Below are positions 18,078 through 27,056 of a stretch of DNA of 64,000 nucleotides, one piece after another. This DNA comes from Prochlorococcus sp. MIT 1314. Its GTDB lineage: Bacteria; Cyanobacteriota; Cyanobacteriia; PCC-6307; Cyanobiaceae. The notes under the pieces are model-generated. The model was not told where the DNA came from. It ran no database searches and worked only from the letters and a program-made list of their open reading frames with translations. The stretch covers positions 806,001 through 870,000 of the forward strand of contig NZ_CP139300.1 of NCBI RefSeq assembly GCF_034093315.1, given 5' to 3'. The translations under genes were made by a program, and so were the position numbers. Positions within the stretch are counted from its first letter, which is position 1, and every line of letters starts with the position of its first letter.

Positions 18078-18269
18078 TTGCATAAGAAATAAAATAATTG
18101 GTGCTCTTGGTATTGCAGTAGCAATAGCACTTTTTTTGTCGCCTATCAAAAATATTTCATTTCACCTTTTAACAAAGAACTTACGAAAAAGAAAAAAGCT
18201 TTAATTAAAGAACAAAAAGAATTAAATTAGAGATTAGAAAAAATAGAACAAGATTTAAGAAATTCATGA
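18078..18269 (+). pseudogene. Remnant of a small membrane/coiled-coil protein
   Basis: One frame reads KIIGALGIAVAIALFLSPI (a signal-anchor-like helix) without a usable start. Near the point of the family's charged tail the reading shifts into another frame giving FNKELTKKKKALIKEQKELN, then TAG, then RLEKIEQDLRNS and TGA. A frameshift plus a nonsense codon indicate a decayed gene for an anchored coiled-coil peptide. Confidence 0.55.
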
Positions 18270-18381
18270 AATTAAGAATTAAAACTATAAAATTGTTAAA
18301 AATAACTTGATTAAATTTACTTAATGATCTCGAATTCAAGACCTTAATTTTAAAAATAGGAATTATGGTCTATAAGGAATT

Positions 18382-18537
18382 ATGGATAAAGATCATCTTA
18401 TTGACTTAATTGCTTCTAGCCTTATTTGCGATAGTAATGATTCTAAATTATCTGAGAATCTTAATAACTTTAAGAATTACTTGCAAAGATTAAATTTAGA
18501 TCAATTGCGAACTATGTCTAAGGAATTTATTCTTTAG
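18382..18537 (+). CDS. 51-residue protein, MDK-HLIDLI family
   Basis: Begins MDKDHLIDLIASSLICDS and ends LDQLRTMSKEFIL. A 51-residue paralog with the same start (MDKEHLIDLI) and end (LNQLRIISKEFIL) lies at 50521. Equal length and conserved ends with a variable middle argue for a real, conserved helical family. Function unknown. Confidence 0.65.
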   Translation: MDKDHLIDLIASSLICDSNDSKLSENLNNFKNYLQRLNLDQLRTMSKEFIL

Positions 18538-18568
18538 TAAGATTTAGAAAAAAGTTGTTTTTATTTAG

Positions 18569-19729
18569 TTGATAATCAATACTTTTAAAAATTTGTTATG
18601 TTCAGTTAAAAATGTATGGAATATGATCGAAGTAAAAAGAAGTGATTTTTTAATCCAGCCATTTTTAAAAAGAAATAATTTTAGAGCTTTATATCAAATC
18701 ATTTCTACCATAATCCCAATAATTTCTATTTGGTTAATCGTTTATCAAATTATAAATCATCCTTTCCCATTATTAATTAAGGGTTTCTTTTTGATACCTA
18801 TTATTTGCCTTTTAACGCTATTCTCTTCTAGAACATTCTCATTAATGCATGATTGCGGTCATAATTCTCTTTTTACAAAACGTAAATTAAACCGCAGTTT
18901 TGGATTTTTGCTTGGTTTAGTAAATGGTATTCCACAAAAATCATGGTCTATTGATCATGCATTTCATCATAAAAATAATGGGAATTGGGAAACTTATAAA
19001 GGTCCTATAGATATTTTAAGTCTTGAAGATTATAATTCTCTTAAAAAAAGAGAAAGAATATTTTATAGAGTCAGTCGTAAATGGATAATGCTTTTTCCTG
19101 GTGGCTTTTATTACTTAGTTTTAAAACCTAGATTAGGGCTGATTATTATTATTTTTAATTTAATTAAAGATATATTCAAAGAGACTTTCATTAAAGTAAA
19201 AAACAAAGAATTTTCAGAGCTTTTTGCTATTAATTCAAGAATTAAACCACCTTTTTCTGATTATGGAGATAATTTTAGCGAACTTTTTGAATTGATAATA
19301 AATAATATAGTAGTAATAATTGGGTGGATTTTTATGAGCAAATGGTTGGGGTTGTTTTTTTTCTTATCATTTTATTCAGTAGTATCAACCTTATCAGCCG
19401 CAATTCTAATATGTGTTTTTTTCGTGCAACATAACTATAAAAATGCATATGCTAAAAATACAAAGAATTGGAATATAGTCGATGGAGCTATTTTGGGTAG
19501 TAGCAATTTAAATATACCCAGTTGGCTAAATTGGTTTTTAGCAGACATATCCTTCCACAGTATTCATCATCTCTCCGAAAGAATACCAAATTACAACTTA
19601 AGAGCTTGTCATGAAGCAAATATTCATTTACTTCATAAATCAACATTCTTAAAATTAAGCGATTTTCCAAAATGCTTCAAATATATTATTTGGGATAATA
19701 AAAATGAAGAATTAATTCCAATAAGTTAA
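18569..19729 (+). CDS. Membrane fatty acid desaturase
   Basis: 386 residues from TTG 18569; an ATG at 18623 (MIEVKRSDF) is an alternative start that trims 18 residues. The three histidine boxes for the di-iron centre are present: HDCGH (94-98), HAFHH (130-134) and HSIHH (about 330), the last followed by LSERIPNYNL. Four or more hydrophobic helices are spaced as in acyl-lipid desaturases. It probably introduces a double bond in membrane lipids. A second desaturase follows at 21514, but the two are unlike in sequence. Confidence 0.88.
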   Translation: MIINTFKNLLCSVKNVWNMIEVKRSDFLIQPFLKRNNFRALYQIISTIIPIISIWLIVYQIINHPFPLLIKGFFLIPIICLLTLFSSRTFSLMHDCGHNSLFTKRKLNRSFGFLLGLVNGIPQKSWSIDHAFHHKNNGNWETYKGPIDILSLEDYNSLKKRERIFYRVSRKWIMLFPGGFYYLVLKPRLGLIIIIFNLIKDIFKETFIKVKNKEFSELFAINSRIKPPFSDYGDNFSELFELIINNIVVIIGWIFMSKWLGLFFFLSFYSVVSTLSAAILICVFFVQHNYKNAYAKNTKNWNIVDGAILGSSNLNIPSWLNWFLADISFHSIHHLSERIPNYNLRACHEANIHLLHKSTFLKLSDFPKCFKYIIWDNKNEELIPIS

Positions 19730-19732
19730 TAC

Positions 19733-19885
19733 CTAATTAAACCTTCTTCTGAATTTTCTTTTAATAGGAATACTGCTATATGAATGAGTACCAATAGATG
19801 GGGGCAAGTCATTCTTTAATGGATGCATAAAAGCATTTGCCATACTCTCTAACATTTTCGAAAGCCAATTAATTACTGATTTCAT
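19733..19885 (-). CDS. 50-residue basic protein
   Basis: Minus-strand ORF beginning MKSVINWLSKMLESMANAFMHP and ending IPIKRKFRRRF. An amphipathic N-terminal helix is followed by a strongly basic C terminus. The stop lies 3 bases from the convergent desaturase stop. Unknown function; translation is plausible from composition. Confidence 0.45.
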   Translation of the reverse strand: MKSVINWLSKMLESMANAFMHPLKNDLPPSIGTHSYSSIPIKRKFRRRFN

Positions 19886-20139
19886 TTGAAAATCTAACAG
19901 TGTACTTTATTATCTTCTAATTAAATTATTCAAAAGTAAATCAGTCTTTATGCTGATTTTTTTGAATGATTTGCTTTATAAAAAACCATTAGTAAATAAT
20001 CACAATTATTATTTTCATACTTCTTTTAAAAAGACTATTATTACTAACTTTTTTAAGAGAAACTTAGTGAAATTTTAATTTAGTAAATAATACTTATTTT
20101 TTCTAATTCACTTAATAAATTAAATTTTTAGGCAAAATT

Positions 20140-20337
20140 TTGTGCTATATCTCTATTCCAAATAAAGATACCAAATTCATGAATGATTCAGTTATTTCTA
20201 CTAACCAGGAGAAAGAAATAGATTCTATTAATTCATATTTTGAATGTATTACTGAATGCAGTATTCTGGATGGTCATCAAGAATGTATTACTCGTTGTTT
20301 AGAAATTCATTTAAAAGGAGATAATCAAAATGAATAA
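20140..20337 (+). CDS. Small twin-CX3C protein
   Basis: GTG at 20140 gives 65 residues; the ATG at 20179 (MNDSVIST) gives 52 and is more likely. The core is YFECITECSILDGHQECITRC: two CX3C motifs separated by 10 residues. The gene at 34033 has the same twin-CX3C layout. Such a pattern can form a helical hairpin with two disulfides (as in small Tim or CHCH-like proteins) or bind metal. The stop overlaps the next small gene by 8 bases. Confidence 0.6.
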   Translation: MCYISIPNKDTKFMNDSVISTNQEKEIDSINSYFECITECSILDGHQECITRCLEIHLKGDNQNE

Positions 20338-20482
20338 AAAAAATATCCCACAAAGGAAGACAACTTTAAAATGGAACTCAAATGGAGAACTTTCGGAAAT
20401 TGATATGCTAAGAATTTTAGAGAAGATATCATCTAGTGAACTTAATCAATGTGAATTGACATGCGATACTGATGAAATTTAA
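20330..20482 (+). CDS. 50-residue soluble protein coupled to the twin-CX3C gene
   Basis: ATG at 20330 overlaps the 3' end of the preceding gene. An AAAGGAG sequence about 10 bases upstream is a good ribosome-binding site. The protein is basic at its start (MNKKNIPQRKTTLKWN) and ends SELNQCELTCDTDEI, with two Cys as C-x3-C. The overlap suggests a two-gene operon of Cys-containing peptides. Confidence 0.5.
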   Translation: MNKKNIPQRKTTLKWNSNGELSEIDMLRILEKISSSELNQCELTCDTDEI

Positions 20483-20788
20483 ACATTATTAATACTAGAA
20501 CTTTTGTAAAGTAATAAATTATTAATTACCTAAAAAAATTAAATCTATATATTCAAATAAAATGATTTTTAGCAATTACTTTTAGAATGAAAACATAATT
20601 TCTATTAAATTGCATTTTTAACAAAATCTAGTCAGATGAAATTTCAAAATCCCCTTTCATCTGACTTGACTATCTGTACCGATTCAAAAGCAGCTAAAGC
20701 TTTACCTCAACGATATTAAGAATTTAATTTATAAGATTCCAATCAAATTTCACACCCTTTTCTCCAGGTTTTTAAAAATATTGAAAAA
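20483..20788. other. Spacer with one doubtful 27-codon ORF
   Basis: AT-rich spacer. The only coding hint is an ATG at 20636 opening 27 codons (MKFQNPLSSDLTICTDSKAA...), bracketed by a short inverted repeat of ATGAAA/TTTCAT around 20636-20663. I see no family and do not call it a gene. Confidence 0.4.
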
Positions 20789-20929
20789 TTAATTTTTAGA
20801 ATCCTTACTTTTTTTAAAGAATGTTTCACTAATTTCTTTTTTTGTTATTTCAATCTGTTTTAAGAGCCCTGGGTCACCATGAGTTGGACAATAATAGGTC
20901 ATTAGCATCCATTTCTTTTCTTCATTCAT
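20789..20929 (-). CDS. 46-residue protein, unknown
   Basis: ATG ORF reading MNEEKKWMLMTYYCPTHGDPGLL then a Lys-rich helix. The first half looks like a folded core (YYCPTHGDPG) and not random sequence. Alone on the minus strand between + strand genes. Not recognised. Confidence 0.5.
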   Translation of the reverse strand: MNEEKKWMLMTYYCPTHGDPGLLKQIEITKKEISETFFKKSKDSKN

Positions 20930-21128
20930 TAGAAATAACCTCTTCTTAAGAAAACTTATGGATAATTTAATAGGATGAAATATGAGATATTCGGTCTTTT
21001 TTAATATTTTTTTCTTTTTTTCTTAATACTTCATAGAAGTTTTTTAGCAATTCTCACTAAATAGATATAAATACGCATGACTTAGAAAAGAAATCCTGCT
21101 ATTTATTAATAACATTTCAAATTTTTTC

Positions 21129-21260
21129 ATGTCTTTAGAATCTATATTGATGGTAATAGCTCCAATCTGTCTTTTTACTGCAGGAGTAATTGTTTTACCT
21201 ATTTTAGTAAAACCTAGGAAACAATCAGGTCTCACAAAAAGGTATATACGCGGTCTTTAA
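21129..21260 (+). CDS. 43-residue single-pass membrane protein
   Basis: ATG start; helix SILMVIAPICLFTAGVIVLPILV, then a basic tail (KPRKQSGLTKRYIRGL). The layout is that of small thylakoid or plasma-membrane subunits. A longer open frame on the opposite strand looks like a shadow because it lacks such organisation. Confidence 0.5.
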   Translation: MSLESILMVIAPICLFTAGVIVLPILVKPRKQSGLTKRYIRGL

Positions 21261-21513
21261 ATTTAATGAGCTTTAAAAAATCATTATGACAGGTTATGCA
21301 AAAACTAATTGCATGGTTAAATTAAAAAATCTCAAGAAAAGAATAAAATTAAAAATGTCCATAATCAAATTAGTTATTTAAAGATGAAATTTAGCTTTTA
21401 AAAATTCTATTAAAAAAAACAAAATATATATTATTTTCTAGGAAAGATACTCTTTTGGATAATAGAATAAGCAAATTCATTTTTATAAAACTAAATTCTT
21501 ACCTAACAACAAT

Positions 21514-22680
21514 TTGAGTAATATAAAATTTTCAGGTCTTAAAGGCCAAGCGCTTGTAATAGAGAATAAAGATATTCCAAGCATAAAAGAATTTATGGAT
21601 GTTATCCCATTGCACTATTTAAAGTGCGATACCAAAACCTCTTTGAGGTATCTTTTACAATCAGCTTTAATTCAATTTTTTGTTGTTGCGATAGGGTTTT
21701 CTATTCCATTTACTCCAAAAATGATACCAATTTGGATCATTTACTCATTACTATCAGGTACCACTGCGATGGGATTCTGGGTCATTGCCCATGAATGCGG
21801 ACATGGAGCATTCTCTCCAAACAAGACTTTGGAAACGATAACTGGATATTTAATACATTCATTACTGCTAGTTCCATATTTTTCTTGGCAGCGTTCTCAT
21901 GCGGTTCATCATCGATTCACAAATAATGTAACCAATGGTGAAACTCATGTTCCTTTAGTAATCAAGGGCAATGGAGTTACAGAGAAGGTTGGAGGAGAAA
22001 AAGAAATACATTTTTCAAATTACATAGGCAAGAAAAATTACGGCATTCTTCAACTTCTTTTACATCTAATATTTGGCTGGCCTGCTTATTTACTGACAGG
22101 TAGTACTGGAGGTATTAAATATGGGACCTCAAATCATTTTTGGCCAATCAAACCATTTTCCAAAGCATTATGGCCATCAATATGGACTAAGAAAGTTTGG
22201 ATATCAGATATTGGTGTAGCTTTAACATTATTGGGTATTTCTTTCTTTATTTTTAAGTATGGATTATTTCCAGTAATTGCAATGTATATTGGCCCTTTAT
22301 TAGTAGTTAATAGTTGGTTAGTAGTTTATACATGGCTTCATCATACAGATTCAGATGTACCTCATTTTTCAAATACGGGATTTTCTTTTATGAAAGGAGC
22401 ATTCCTATCAATTGACAGGCCTTACGGTAAAATCCTTAATTTTCTTCATCATAATATAGGTTCAAGCCATGTCGTTCATCATGTTTGTCCTACCATTCCT
22501 CATTATCACGCTAAAAGAGCTACTAACTTAATTAAAAAAGCCTTTAAAAAAGTATATCTCTTCAATCCTGATCCAATACCAAAAGCCCTCTGGAATATTG
22601 CTTGCAATTGCGTGGCTGTTAAGCTAGAGAATAAGAGCGGAAGATACATATGGCAATCTTCATACAAAAAAGAAGCCTAA
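21514..22680 (+). CDS. Fatty acid desaturase (omega-6/DesA-like)
   Basis: 388 residues starting at TTG. Histidine boxes: HECGH (93-97), HAVHH (129-133, in SHAVHHRFTNN), and HVVHH near 320, followed by VCPTIPHYHA. Between the last boxes sits TWLHHTDSDVPHF, typical of delta-12/omega-6 acyl-lipid desaturases. Four hydrophobic segments bracket the boxes. It would make linoleoyl-type chains in glycerolipids, needing ferredoxin as electron donor; positional specificity is inferred from the box spacing only. Confidence 0.9.
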   Translation: MSNIKFSGLKGQALVIENKDIPSIKEFMDVIPLHYLKCDTKTSLRYLLQSALIQFFVVAIGFSIPFTPKMIPIWIIYSLLSGTTAMGFWVIAHECGHGAFSPNKTLETITGYLIHSLLLVPYFSWQRSHAVHHRFTNNVTNGETHVPLVIKGNGVTEKVGGEKEIHFSNYIGKKNYGILQLLLHLIFGWPAYLLTGSTGGIKYGTSNHFWPIKPFSKALWPSIWTKKVWISDIGVALTLLGISFFIFKYGLFPVIAMYIGPLLVVNSWLVVYTWLHHTDSDVPHFSNTGFSFMKGAFLSIDRPYGKILNFLHHNIGSSHVVHHVCPTIPHYHAKRATNLIKKAFKKVYLFNPDPIPKALWNIACNCVAVKLENKSGRYIWQSSYKKEA

Positions 22681-22791
22681 AAATGAAATAAATCTTTTAT
22701 CACATTAATTTACGCAAACCTGAAAAGAATATAAAAGAATTAGAGTTATCTTATTTTTCATCTTAAAAAATATTTGAGTGACGATTTTATT

Positions 22792-22953
22792 ATGAGTGGT
22801 GACAATTTACACGGTAAGCAACCTATCAAATTTTATTCAGAGAAAATAACTCTCACAAAAGTGGAATTATTAGAAAGACAGTTGAGTTTAGGGGAGAAAG
22901 TTTCAAATTTAGATGAGAAGCATAAAGCATGGAGCAGAAAACTATCAGGTTGA
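22792..22953 (+). CDS. 53-residue hydrophilic protein
   Basis: ATG ORF reading MSGDNLHGKQPIKFYSEKI then ELLERQLSLGEKVSNLDEKHKAW. Charged and helical, coiled-coil-like, with no membrane segment. Just over 100 bases after the desaturase, same strand; possibly an independent gene. Unknown. Confidence 0.5.
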   Translation: MSGDNLHGKQPIKFYSEKITLTKVELLERQLSLGEKVSNLDEKHKAWSRKLSG

Positions 22954-23053
22954 TAAGTTAAAAAAATAATAATTTTCCATATTTTAGTTAAATTCAATGA
23001 AAAACTTTTTTATCAATTATTGACAAATTTTTTGCCGGCATATTAATAATAGC

Positions 23054-23263
23054 TTGCTAAAGAAAACCATTTTATCTTTCTGTATCACTAACTTCCTTAA
23101 GATTACTAATAACCCAAAGACTATTTCGAATTTAATCAATTATCAAAAAAATAATTGTTTTGACATCCTTTTTTATTTAACTTTTCTCAATTTAGGTGTA
23201 GTAACAAATATTATTTTAAAGCTGAAAAATAATATTGAAACTATGAGAGCAGGCACAATGTAA
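23054..23263 (+). CDS. Doubtful 69-residue ORF
   Basis: TTG-initiated open frame with Leu/Ile/Asn-rich composition and two hydrophobic stretches. Composition is close to what AT-rich noncoding DNA gives by chance, and there is no ribosome-binding site. Listed for completeness with low confidence. Confidence 0.2.
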   Translation: MLKKTILSFCITNFLKITNNPKTISNLINYQKNNCFDILFYLTFLNLGVVTNIILKLKNNIETMRAGTM

Positions 23264-23704
23264 AGTATTAAATCTGAATTCACTAATGAAGGAATTCTTG
23301 AAAAAATCAAATGCATGTAATAAGTAGCGAATGACATTAATTTATATATCTCTAATTTATTAATAGCAATTTTTTAGCTTTTAAGGACTATTATTTTTTT
23401 TAAAAATAAAATATTCTTACAAGTAAGGGTCAGCCTGTATCCCTACTAGCTAACCCTCATATACAGCTTAATTAAAATGATCTCTTAATGAGGATTTACT
23501 CATAAAAAGAAAAAGCTGCGTGTTTATATTTTCTGTTTGAAATTTATAAATATTAGCGCCAAAATCAAATCGCCTATAGAGTATAACTCGATACATATTT
23601 GTCGCATATTTGATATTTATCGCGCAAAATAAGAATTTTATCTTGACTTTCTTTACATTAATATACATATGTGTTATATTTGTTTACAAATTACCTTAAA
23701 AAAA
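23264..23704. other. Long upstream region of the hli pair
   Basis: No convincing gene. At 23423-23458 there is an imperfect inverted repeat (AGGGT...ACCCT, with CTGTAT/ATACAG just outside). A possible promoter lies close to the hli start: TTGACT near 23643 followed by several TATAT/TACAT hexamers. The ATG of hli is at 23705. The second hli copy (44040) has a similar TTACATTAAT-rich upstream region. Confidence 0.45.
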
Positions 23705-23812
23705 ATGACTCCAGAAGCAGAAAGATTTAACGGTTGGGCAGCAATGCTCGGTTTCGTTGCAGCTGTTGGCGCATATGTAACAACAGGACAGATTATTCCG
23801 GGTTGGTTCTAA
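23705..23812 (+). CDS. hli: High-light-inducible protein (35 aa)
   Basis: MTPEAERFNGWAAMLGF is followed by VAAVGAYVTTGQIIPGWF: one chlorophyll a/b-binding-like helix with the conserved E-x-x-N-G-x-x-A-M-L-G-F signature. HLIPs are single-helix thylakoid proteins that bind chlorophyll and carotenoid and protect photosystems under high light. Stop and next start overlap by one base (TAATG). An almost identical gene lies at 43933-44040 on the other strand. Confidence 0.93.
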   Translation: MTPEAERFNGWAAMLGFVAAVGAYVTTGQIIPGWF

Positions 23813-23952
23813 TGAAAAATACTGAACCCAAAACTATAGAAAAAGAAAAAGTAGTAGCTGAAAAGCTAAATGGTAGATTTGCCATGCTAGGTTTTATTGC
23901 ACTTGTTGGAGCTTACCTAACAACAGGTCAAATCATCCCAGGTTTTATCTAA
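23812..23952 (+). CDS. hli: High-light-inducible protein (46 aa)
   Basis: Charged N terminus (MKNTEPKTIEKEKVVAEKL) then NGRFAMLGFIALVGAYLTTGQIIPGFI, with the HLIP signature N-G-R-x-A-M-x-G-F. Translationally coupled to the preceding hli through TAATG. Its near-identical copy at 43793 ends GMV instead of GFI, so divergence starts at the last codons, marking the edge of the duplicated block. Confidence 0.94.
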   Translation: MKNTEPKTIEKEKVVAEKLNGRFAMLGFIALVGAYLTTGQIIPGFI

Positions 23953-23973
23953 TAACAAATTTAAAATTTACAA

Positions 23974-24013
23974 AATAACTGAATTTACATCAAATTCAGT
24001 TATTTTTTTTTGT
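23974..24013 (+). terminator. Rho-independent terminator after the hli pair
   Basis: Perfect 13-bp stem (AATAACTGAATTT paired with AAATTCAGTTATT), 5-base loop, followed by a run of nine or more T. Placed 22 bases after the second hli stop. Confidence 0.85.
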
Positions 24014-24152
24014 TTTTTTTTAATATTCGAAATAAATTAAGAATTAAATATTCTTTTAAAAATTTAAATAATATGATAAAAATCAGTATAAAAACTCTAC
24101 CTTAATACTAAAAATACAATTATATTAATTGTATTGATTGGAGGTGAATCAC

Positions 24153-24254
24153 ATGGTAAACGTAGGTTTGGAAATAGTTTTTTGGTTAATTTTACTAATG
24201 TACATTGGCGCAAGACTATCTCAAACGAAGAAAGGTTTTAAACAGCAGCATTAA
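24153..24254 (+). CDS. 33-residue membrane peptide, LEI-FW-RLSQT family
   Basis: Preceded by a strong GGAGGTG site. The peptide is MVNVGLEIVFWLILLMYIGARLSQTKKGFKQQH. A same-length paralog at 35191 reads MTNLSLEILFWTILISYVGLRLSQTWNGYKQQY, with a GGAGG site as well. One helix then a polar R-L-S-Q-T...G-x-K/Y-Q-Q end. Conservation of both ends and the RBS makes this a confident micro-gene. Function unknown. Confidence 0.75.
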   Translation: MVNVGLEIVFWLILLMYIGARLSQTKKGFKQQH

Positions 24255-24337
24255 AGATAATTTTCGTCTTTTTCTTCTGTTACAATCAAATTAATTTTAT
24301 AATTGATGCTAACTTAATTAAAATAATTCTAGGATTT

Positions 24338-24466
24338 ATGAGAGTAAAGCTTGAACCAGAAACAGCATTTATTGGGAAAAAATTTGTATATTTGTTTCTC
24401 GGGGTAATATTTGCTCTTAATGCAATAACGTTTGCTTGGTTTTTTTTATTCTCAAAATTAAATTAA
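24338..24466 (+). CDS. 42-residue single-pass membrane protein
   Basis: MRVKLEPETAFIGKKFVYLF followed by a long hydrophobic helix rich in Phe/Leu/Ala and a short tail. ATG start. Sits between the RLSQT peptide and the minus-strand hli gene. Unknown. Confidence 0.5.
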   Translation: MRVKLEPETAFIGKKFVYLFLGVIFALNAITFAWFFLFSKLN

Positions 24467-24573
24467 CGCAATTTTTAACATATTATTTGGAATTTAATTA
24501 ATTTATAATTTATTCTTTTTATTTTTTTGTATGCTTTTTAAAAGCAATAATTAGTCAAATTTAATAAAATATT

Positions 24574-24780
24574 TTAAAAAATGCCTGGTATGATTTGACC
24601 TGTTGTTAGGTAAGCTCCGACAAGTGCAACGAAGCCAACCATAGCCCATCTGCCATTTACTTTTTCTGCATTTTGAGGATATCCTTCGTAAGATACAGAT
24701 TCATCAATATAAGGCCTAGTTTCAGAAGGGAACATATTTTGCCTTCCGCCTGATTCTGTTGTAATTTCTGAGTTTGACAT
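24574..24780 (-). CDS. hli: High-light-inducible protein (68 aa)
   Basis: The C-terminal half NAEKVNGRWAMVGFVALVGAYLTTGQIIPGIF is a standard HLIP helix. A hydrophilic N-terminal extension of about 38 residues (MSNSEITTESGGRQNMFPS...) distinguishes it from the short hli genes. Convergent with the RLSQT/MRVKLEP genes. Expected role: photoprotection and chlorophyll binding in thylakoids. Confidence 0.93.
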   Translation of the reverse strand: MSNSEITTESGGRQNMFPSETRPYIDESVSYEGYPQNAEKVNGRWAMVGFVALVGAYLTTGQIIPGIF

Positions 24781-25009
24781 TAAAAAGATGTAATTGTTAA
24801 TAAAAGTAACACAAATATTAACTTATGTAAACCAAAAGGAGATAAATTATCTTTAAAAAGTAATTAGTGATCAATGTGTGGCAATAATGTCAAATTAATT
24901 AGTTGTTTGAAAAATATCGATACTTTAATTGCTCCTTCCAATTAAGCCTATAGATAGATTTGGCATAGTAAGCATTTATACTCACAGTAAGTAATTCTAC
25001 TTATTATCA

Positions 25010-25119
25010 TGTATGTAGCATTTAGGAAGTGCTTAGCTGGTTAACATCAGGAAATCTGAATTTAACTAGGTCGTCATGAGCTTGCAGGTGGGATACTTGC
25101 AAGCTCTTTTAATTTTTTA
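25010..25119 (+). ncRNA. Candidate small RNA with terminator
   Basis: The spacer ends with a clear terminator: GAGCTTGCA (25078-25086) paired with TGCAAGCTC (25098-25106), an 11-base loop, then TTTT-AA-TTTTTT. No ORF on the + strand ends close upstream, so the hairpin probably terminates an independent short transcript. Upstream bases (TTAGGAAGTGCTTAGC...) are less AT-rich than the surroundings. I cannot match it to a named Yfr RNA. Confidence 0.5.
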
Positions 25120-25238
25120 AAAGCAAGCAGATAAAATTAACTCTAAATAATCTTTTTTTTAAAAAAATTACTTCAAAGATTAAACTCCGGTCAAAATCTT
25201 AATTTATTGCTAAATAGTAAATAGACCAAAAAATATGT

Positions 25239-25340
25239 ATGTCTTTAGATTTTATTCTAATTCCCTCTTGTATTTTAATCATTCTTTTTCTTTTAAATAG
25301 AGAAAATAAAATTTATAAAAGAAATCAAAAAGCTAAGTAA
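25239..25340 (+). CDS. 33-residue membrane peptide
   Basis: MSLDFILIPSCILIILFLL then NRENKIYKRNQKAK: one helix plus a basic tail. Start and stop clear, no Shine-Dalgarno. The layout matches other micro-membrane proteins in the window. Confidence 0.4.
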   Translation: MSLDFILIPSCILIILFLLNRENKIYKRNQKAK

Positions 25341-25540
25341 TTAAAAAATTCAAAAGAGTATTTAAAGATAAGCTTCAGGAAATTTTTTGTTAATCAATTA
25401 ATATTAGATTTTAAAAACTGGGTAGTTTAGAGTAGATTCTCATTTTGATAGTTTGCTCAAGAAATTATGCTAAGTTTTTCTAAAACTTAAATTTTCCCGA
25501 TATCATTTTTAACTATAAATCTGATCTAATTTATTTTTGC

Positions 25541-25580
25541 AGTGAATGCACTTAAACACCTTGAAAAAGGTTTATTTTTA
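25541..25580 (+). terminator. Orphan hairpin pair with T-run (possible small RNA end)
   Basis: AGTG-AATG-CACT (25541-25552) followed by ACCTT-GAAA-AAGGT (25558-25571) and TTATTTTTA. The second hairpin has a GAAA tetraloop and a T-rich tail, as in an intrinsic terminator. No gene ends nearby on the + strand, so a short noncoding transcript between 25341 and 25580 is possible. The rest of 25341-25767 shows nothing else. Confidence 0.45.
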
Positions 25581-25767
25581 ATTAATTTAATCTTTTTCAA
25601 GAAACCAAATTTCTTGTTTAATTGCAATTACAAATAAATTCTTTTTTGATGAATTTTGGAGAATTAATAATTAAAAATATTCTTCTTAACCACAATTTTC
25701 TATTGGTATCTAAATCATTAATATTTTATAATGCAAGAAAAGATAGTACAAATTAAATAAATTACTT

Positions 25768-26973
25768 TTGAAACTTTCAAATCAATCACTAATTAAAAAA
25801 AATATCAAAAAATTAATTACTCCATGGTATTCAATACCTTTAATAGATAGATGGTTATTAGGACAAATAATACCTCCTATGATATTTGCTATTTCTGCTT
25901 TTACTGTTATTTCATTATCTGTTGGGGTTATGTTCGATCTCATAAGGAAAATAGTTGAGTATGGCTTACCTGTATTACAAGCTTTACAAGCCTTAATTTA
26001 TAGCCTTCCTAGCTTTTTAGTTTTATCATTTCCAATGGCTGTTTTATTGTCCACGCTATTATCTTATGGAAAACTATCATCCAATTCTGAATTATTAGCT
26101 TTAAGGTCATTAGGAATTAAAACATCTCGGATTATAGCTCCAGCTATTGCAGTTTCAATATTCATGACAGGATTAACTTTTTATTTCAATGATAATTTAG
26201 TTCCAACTAGTAATAAGCTTGCCGAATCAACTTTAAGATCTGGGATAGGCAGTTCTTTTAATAAAGGAAAGAGAAAAAATAATATTATTTTTTCTAGAAA
26301 AGGATCAAGAATAGATCCTAACACTAATAAGCCAACGAAAGTAAATACATACTTAACTCATATTTTCTATGCTTCTCGTTTTGAAAATAATATTATGAGA
26401 GAAGTTACTGTATTAGACTTTTCCAGAGAAAATATAAAGCAGATTCTTACTGCAAATAGTGCCATCTTTAATAAAGATAATTCTTCTTGGATATTTATAG
26501 ATGGAAGTATCGTTTCAACTGACTCTTCCGGTCAAACAACAAGCATTAAATTCAAACAATATACATATCCTTTCGTTGAAGGTCCATTGGATCTTGCAAA
26601 AGTTCCAAAAGATGCAAGTGATATGTCTTTAAAAGAAGCTTTAGAGGCTGAGAGAATATATAAAAAAATGGGAAATCTTAAGGAGATTAGAAAGATTCAA
26701 GTACGAATTCAAGAAAAATTTACTTTACCTTGTGCATGTTTGGTTTTTGGATTAATAGGCAGTATTTTAGGATCTAAATCTAATTTAAGATCTTCAAAAA
26801 GTCAGGGATTTGGATTGAGTGTGATTCTCATTTTAGTTTATTATGTAATGTCATTTATTTGCAGTTCTTTTGGAGTTAAGGGATTAATTCCTCCAATAAT
26901 TGCAGCTTGGTTTCCAGTAGTAAGTTCTTTAGTGGGTGGATTTTATTTCTTAAGAAAATCAAGTTCTATATAA
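25768..26973 (+). CDS. LptF/LptG family permease (YjgP/YjgQ)
   Basis: 401 residues from TTG (MKLSNQSLIKK). The N terminus has the family opening DRWLLGQIIPPMIFAISAFTVISLSVG, three helices, then a periplasmic beta-rich domain (about 160-300, with RKGSRIDPN and VLDFSRENIKQILTANSAIF) and three C-terminal helices. LptF/G proteins with the LptB ATPase extract lipopolysaccharide from the inner membrane. Cyanobacteria often encode one such permease. Isolated within the small-gene region. Confidence 0.9.
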   Translation: MKLSNQSLIKKNIKKLITPWYSIPLIDRWLLGQIIPPMIFAISAFTVISLSVGVMFDLIRKIVEYGLPVLQALQALIYSLPSFLVLSFPMAVLLSTLLSYGKLSSNSELLALRSLGIKTSRIIAPAIAVSIFMTGLTFYFNDNLVPTSNKLAESTLRSGIGSSFNKGKRKNNIIFSRKGSRIDPNTNKPTKVNTYLTHIFYASRFENNIMREVTVLDFSRENIKQILTANSAIFNKDNSSWIFIDGSIVSTDSSGQTTSIKFKQYTYPFVEGPLDLAKVPKDASDMSLKEALEAERIYKKMGNLKEIRKIQVRIQEKFTLPCACLVFGLIGSILGSKSNLRSSKSQGFGLSVILILVYYVMSFICSSFGVKGLIPPIIAAWFPVVSSLVGGFYFLRKSSSI

Positions 26974-27056
26974 TCCTTTCTTTAGAAAATTAGACTAATT
27001 TATTTAGTAGAAAAATTAGCATAATTATTTATGAATTAGAAAGTTCCCGACTTTTT

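Noticed and set aside
21044-21235. 63-residue minus-strand ORF
   Set aside because: The + strand carries a better organised one-helix protein (21129-21260).
23734-23952. 72-residue ORF with an hli C terminus (also 43793-44011)
   Set aside because: The first 26 residues are the wrong frame of the first hli gene; the true gene starts at 23812 (43933 for the second copy).
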